A DNA stretch of 64,000 nt from Dehalogenimonas sp. 4OHTPN (GTDB taxonomy: Bacteria > Chloroflexota > Dehalococcoidia > Dehalococcoidales > Dehalococcoidaceae), in assembly GCF_040448695.1 (NCBI RefSeq), contig NZ_CP159307.1, forward strand, positions 806,001-870,000. The letters are read 5' to 3'. Made by a program: the position numbers and the translations under genes. The notes under the pieces were generated by a model. That model ran no database searches. It was not told where the DNA came from and saw only the letters and a program-made list of their open reading frames with translations. Positions 60,825 to 64,000 of this stretch are shown here, piece by piece (positions within the stretch are counted from its first letter, which is position 1; every line of letters starts with the position of its first letter).

Positions 60825-61177
60825 GGCACCAACTCAAATAGTGGCTGAAGTTAAGACAAGAGTTTCAAAAGATTATGATAGAGTTGCCGAACGTTAACTA
60901 TTATAATGTGCCATTCTAGGGAAATCAACGGAGTTGTAGACAGGTGAGATGGGAATAAATACACTAATCAAGGCTACAAACTCTCAATAACAATGCTGAA
61001 GGCTTATCATTAGTATTAACGCATTCGGAGGAATCCGTCCAGATATCGAAAAATACAGAATATACTCATTAACAGTTTGTGAAGAATAAAGGTGGCTGGC
61101 AAAAGAAGGCTTTGAGACACTGTGTTTTTACTCCTAAGGTTGAGGGAAGAGGATAGAAGTCTATCGACCGAAAATTA
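60825..61177. other. Intergenic region upstream of the kinase gene
   Basis: No gene seen in these 353 bp. On the minus strand TTGATT (60928-60923), a 17-base spacer and TATAAT (60905-60900) give a strong promoter for the kinase-regulator pair, with GTTAACG just downstream of the -10 as a possible autoregulatory half-site. The part from 60930 to 61177 shows nothing clear. Confidence 0.5.
60900..60928 (-). promoter_or_regulatory. Promoter of the two-component system
   Basis: TTGATT (60928-60923), a 17-base spacer and a consensus TATAAT (60905-60900), reading towards the kinase gene, whose start is about 75 bases further on. Confidence 0.75.
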
Positions 61178-61254
61178 TGGTGGGCGGTAGTGGTCTCGAA
61201 CCACTGACCTCTGCGATGTCAACGCAGTGCTCTAACCAACTGAGCTAACCGCCC
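61178..61254 (-). tRNA. tRNA-Val (GAC)
   Basis: The acceptor stem GGGCGGT/ACCGCCC, the anticodon stem CTGCG/CGCAG with loop TTGACAT and a standard T arm. The anticodon GAC reads GUC/GUU. CCA is encoded. Confidence 0.95.
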
Positions 61255-61276
61255 GAGAAGCAGCTTGGATTGTAGC

Positions 61277-61909
61277 TTAAAAGGGGCGTGACGGCAAACG
61301 AGATCCGTCTGTGGCATTTCTTTTTGGAGTGATAACCATGCCAATTAACGCGGCAATAAAGATTTTGATAACGTCGCCGGCAATAAAAGGCAGTACACCC
61401 ATGGATATTATAGACGAGACATTAACCTCACGCCCCGATAATCCCAGCCATGAACCAAGCCATAAGCAACCGGGGATATAAATGAGGAACACGCAGGCCC
61501 CCGCCATTAAACCGAATATGCGAGAAAAAGAAAATCCCTGGCTAATTCTGTCTGTTAAGTAGCCGATCAAGGTTGCCGCAAGGATAAATCCGAATAGGTA
61601 GCCAAACGTAGGACCGAATCCACTACCGCCGTTGGCAAACCATGGTATTCCCGCAATACCCAAACCTGCGTATAGTGCCATTGACGCACCGCCCCACCAC
61701 CGGCCTAGCGTGACACCTGCAAGGAGTACAGCGAAAGTCTGCATCGTAACCGGCACCGGTGTGAATGGGAGATAAAATTTGATCTGGGCTAGTAGACCTG
61801 TCAGGACCGCGAAACCTAAGGCTAAACTTAGTTTAGCCGGAATGGACAAGGCTGTTCGGCGTTGGAAAAGGTCATATTTGAAGCTTTCGAAGCGGGCTGA
61901 CAGTTCCAT
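61277..61909 (-). CDS. bioY: BioY family biotin transporter substrate-binding component
   Basis: A 210-residue membrane protein with about six helices and BioY signatures: PFTPVPVTMQTFAVLLAGVT, ALYAGLGIAGIPWFA, GSGFGPTFGYLFGFI and SMGVLPFIAGDVIKI. It is the S-component that binds biotin, alone or with a shared ECF module. No ECF genes here, so it may use a shared one. Biotin uptake fits an auxotrophic lifestyle (inference). Confidence 0.93.
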   Translation of the reverse strand: MELSARFESFKYDLFQRRTALSIPAKLSLALGFAVLTGLLAQIKFYLPFTPVPVTMQTFAVLLAGVTLGRWWGGASMALYAGLGIAGIPWFANGGSGFGPTFGYLFGFILAATLIGYLTDRISQGFSFSRIFGLMAGACVFLIYIPGCLWLGSWLGLSGREVNVSSIISMGVLPFIAGDVIKIFIAALIGMVITPKRNATDGSRLPSRPF

Positions 61910-61924
61910 GGCACACTCCGGGTG

Positions 61925-62158
61925 TTATTTTCTGATGGTAGGCTTCTCGCTGGCGAGAAGCGTGTAGGTACTGGTCTTGCCGCAGCCGGAGCAGGTTACC
62001 GATAAGGTTATCGGTTGGCTCATTACGCGCTCAGCCACGTTGGTGAGGATGGAATCCATATTATCCAACCGTTCATCCAGCACAGAAAGCTGCTGCGAAA
62101 GATTTTCCAGTGTCGGTTCGACAATTGCGTGAGTATGCTGTTTGGGTTTTTCTGCCAA
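61925..62158 (-). CDS. Small coiled-coil protein with a CxxC pair
   Basis: A 77-residue protein. Residues 15-48 are a heptad-like helix (LENLSQQLSVLDERLDNMDS). A CSGCGK pair near residue 56 follows, in a short beta-like end. It may dimerise and bind zinc through the paired cysteines. It lies 15 bp upstream of bioY on the same strand, suggesting co-transcription. Not recognised. Confidence 0.55.
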   Translation of the reverse strand: MAEKPKQHTHAIVEPTLENLSQQLSVLDERLDNMDSILTNVAERVMSQPITLSVTCSGCGKTSTYTLLASEKPTIRK

Positions 62159-62277
62159 AATACGCTCCGGGGAATTGATGCCGTATTATAGGTATTCCAG
62201 CCTGTGAGTGTCAAAAACCGCATGATGAATGCAGCACACTCTCGCCGTTAGAGGGAGGCCAATAGTTTGAACCGGGG

Positions 62278-62745
62278 CTAAGTTAGGTTCTTAATTAAGT
62301 TGGCCATTTCGATCGCCTGAACAGCGGCATCGAAACCTTTATTGCCCATCTTAGATCCAGCTCGTTCGATAGCTTGTTCTAAGGTTTCGGCGGTAATAAC
62401 CCCGAATATTACCGGCAGACCCGTTTCAATGTTTACAGCGGCAACTCCTTTGGCAACTTCGTTAGCTATATAATCAAAATGTGGGGTGTTGCCTTTGATG
62501 ACCGCTCCCAGACAAACTACGGCATTATATCGGCCTGAAACGGCAAGCTTTTTAGCCACCAGGGGAATTTCGAAAGCCCCTGGTACCCAGGCTAAGTCGA
62601 TATCGGATTCAGTGACTCCGTGTCTGAGGAAGGCATCCTTGGCACCGGCAACCAGCTTGCCGGTCATGAATTCGTTGAAGCGTGACACTACTACGGCAAA
62701 TTTGAGCCCCTGCCCGATTAGTGAACCTTCATAGCTAACCACCAC
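62278..62745 (-). CDS. ribH: 6,7-dimethyl-8-ribityllumazine synthase
   Basis: A 155-residue enzyme of normal size that joins the pyrimidine and butanone phosphate in riboflavin synthesis. Signatures: [45 protein letters not shown] and [18 protein letters not shown]. It lies 8 bp after ribBA in the same operon. Confidence 0.97.
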   Translation of the reverse strand: MVVSYEGSLIGQGLKFAVVVSRFNEFMTGKLVAGAKDAFLRHGVTESDIDLAWVPGAFEIPLVAKKLAVSGRYNAVVCLGAVIKGNTPHFDYIANEVAKGVAAVNIETGLPVIFGVITAETLEQAIERAGSKMGNKGFDAAVQAIEMANLIKNLT

Positions 62746-62753
62746 TTGCTCCT

Positions 62754-63977
62754 TCAGCCTTTGACGGCTTCCTTAAATAATAAATGCCCCATCTTTCGGC
62801 GCTTGGTCTCGAGGTATTTTTTGTTATGCGGGTTGGGTGGCATTTCTATCGGTATAGTTTCTACCACTTTCAGCCCGTAACCTTCAAGACCAACAACTTT
62901 TTTGGGGTTATTGGTAAGTAATTTGATCTGGCGCAAGCCAAGATCGGCGAGGATTTGGGCACCGATACCATAATCACGCAGGTCCGCTTCGAAACCGAGT
63001 TTTTCGTTGGCTTCCACCGTATCCAACCCTTGGTCCTGGAGTGCATAGGCGCAAATTTTATTGTGGAAACCGATGCCCCGGCCTTCCTGGCGCATATAGA
63101 GGAGGACACCAGCTCCAGCAGCGGCAATCTGCCGCAGCGCAAAATCGAGCTGCTCGCCGCAATCGCATCTCAAACTTCCTAGAACATCACCGGTCAGACA
63201 TTCGGAGTGAACGCGGGTTAGGATCGGCTTACTTTCGGTGGACAAGTTGATCTCACCATAAACCAGGGCTAAGTGCTCCCCGGGATCGACTTCACTGCGG
63301 TAGCCGATGGCGGTGAAGTCGCCGTACCGGGTGGGGAGCTTAGCCTCAGCTACTCTCTTAACGAGCTTTTCCGTACGCCGCCGATAGGCAATAAGGTCGG
63401 CGACGCTGCCTATTTTGAATCCCCATTCATCAGCCAGTTTTTCTAATTTGGGCAGTCGAGCCATGGTGCCGTCGTCATCCATGATTTCGCAAATAACTCC
63501 GGCGGGATAAAGACCAGCAAGACGCGACAGGTCGACTGAAGCTTCGGTATGTCCGGCGCGCACTAGCACGCCGCCGTCGCGGGCTCTCAACGGAAACGTA
63601 TGCCCTGGTTTAAGCAGATCTCCCGGAGAAGTTCGGGGGTCAATAAGCGTTCTTACCGTTTCAGCACGGTCTGCCGCAGAGATACCCGTTGACACCCGGT
63701 TCCGGGCTTCCACCGAAATAGTGAAAGCAGTGCAGTGTTTGGATGAATTCTCCTGTACCATCAGCGGGATGCCGAGCGCGTCCAGTCTGGCGCCGGTCAA
63801 CGAGACGCAGATAAGCCCGCGGGCGTTTTTAGCCATGAAATTGATCGCTTCCGGGGTTATCTTCTCAGCTGCGATGAATAAGTCGCCCTCGTTTTCCCGA
63901 TCGTCGTCATCGACGATAATCACGAATTTTCCCGATTGAATATCGGCGATGATCTCGGGTATTGTAGCTATGCCCAT
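62754..63977 (-). CDS. ribBA: Bifunctional DHBP synthase / GTP cyclohydrolase II
   Basis: A 407-residue fusion. Residues 1-200 are dihydroxybutanone phosphate synthase ([38 protein letters not shown]). Residues 205-407 are GTP cyclohydrolase II with zinc ligands in [16 protein letters not shown] and the active-site [12 protein letters not shown]. Both halves look intact. AGGAGC precedes the ATG. Upstream (63978-64000) a TAG at 63983-63985 on this strand may end another riboflavin gene outside the window. Confidence 0.96.
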   Translation of the reverse strand: MGIATIPEIIADIQSGKFVIIVDDDDRENEGDLFIAAEKITPEAINFMAKNARGLICVSLTGARLDALGIPLMVQENSSKHCTAFTISVEARNRVSTGISAADRAETVRTLIDPRTSPGDLLKPGHTFPLRARDGGVLVRAGHTEASVDLSRLAGLYPAGVICEIMDDDGTMARLPKLEKLADEWGFKIGSVADLIAYRRRTEKLVKRVAEAKLPTRYGDFTAIGYRSEVDPGEHLALVYGEINLSTESKPILTRVHSECLTGDVLGSLRCDCGEQLDFALRQIAAAGAGVLLYMRQEGRGIGFHNKICAYALQDQGLDTVEANEKLGFEADLRDYGIGAQILADLGLRQIKLLTNNPKKVVGLEGYGLKVVETIPIEMPPNPHNKKYLETKRRKMGHLLFKEAVKG

Positions 63978-64000
63978 TGAAATATGCTCCTAGGCGAAAC

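Noticed and set aside
1-64000. CRISPR arrays, insertion sequences, rRNA genes
   Set aside because: I saw no regular repeat-spacer array, no transposase gene and no rRNA sequence in the window.

Overview
The window looks like a chromosome segment of an organohalide-respiring Dehalococcoidia (Chloroflexota), most like Dehalogenimonas. This is an inference from gene content, not a database result. The grounds are two TAT-exported reductive dehalogenase genes (rdhA), a soluble-type [NiFe] hydrogenase, an NAD-linked type formate dehydrogenase, a mid-50s percent G+C impression, and the mix of neighbouring genes.

Layout. 0.4-2.0 kb: rdhA1 with no rdhB. 2-8.7 kb: CvpA-like protein, MFS transporter, two YegP-like small proteins, acyl-CoA dehydrogenase, and an AbrB regulator beside an RND/MMPL exporter. 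8.8-18 kb: argS, a sorbosone-dehydrogenase-like protein, recG, two fatty-acid-binding DegV/FakB genes with fakA, and rpmB. 18-25 kb: arginine operon argJ-argB-argD-(unknown)-argG-argH. 25.2-29.6 kb: a three-gene [NiFe] hydrogenase operon whose first gene fuses a response-regulator receiver to two electron-transfer subunits. 29.7-39.6 kb: housekeeping and small conserved genes (purF, mscL, ruvC, yebC, acpS), a secreted protease and a DHA2-type exporter. 39.6-44.7 kb: three-subunit formate dehydrogenase. 44.8-46.7 kb: initiator tRNA, then rdhA2, again without rdhB. 46.8-48.9 kb: surface-protein operon whose middle gene, a lipoprotein, is split by a -1 frameshift at a classic slippery heptamer. 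49.8 kb: tRNA-Gly. 49.9-58.2 kb: six radical-SAM family genes. 58.2-59.0 kb: a structured leader, two small ORFs, tandem TTAACT repeats and palindromes. 59.1-60.8 kb: a two-component system with a degenerate kinase. 61-64 kb: tRNA-Val, bioY, ribH and ribBA.

How it fits together. Hydrogenase and formate dehydrogenase can oxidise electron donors, and the RdhA proteins reduce organohalides outside the membrane. How electrons pass between them is not encoded here. The most novel-looking locus is the minus-strand block from about 61 to 49.9 kb: pseudo-kinase, OmpR-type regulator, operator-rich promoter, two coupled small ORFs, leader RNA, activase-like radical SAM enzyme, three intact B12-domain radical SAM proteins, a SPASM-type radical SAM enzyme, and a radical-SAM-derived protein that has lost its iron-sulfur ligands. 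It ends inside a tRNA-Gly gene that lacks an encoded CCA. A peptide- or cofactor-modifying pathway is a reasonable inference, but the substrate cannot be read from the sequence.
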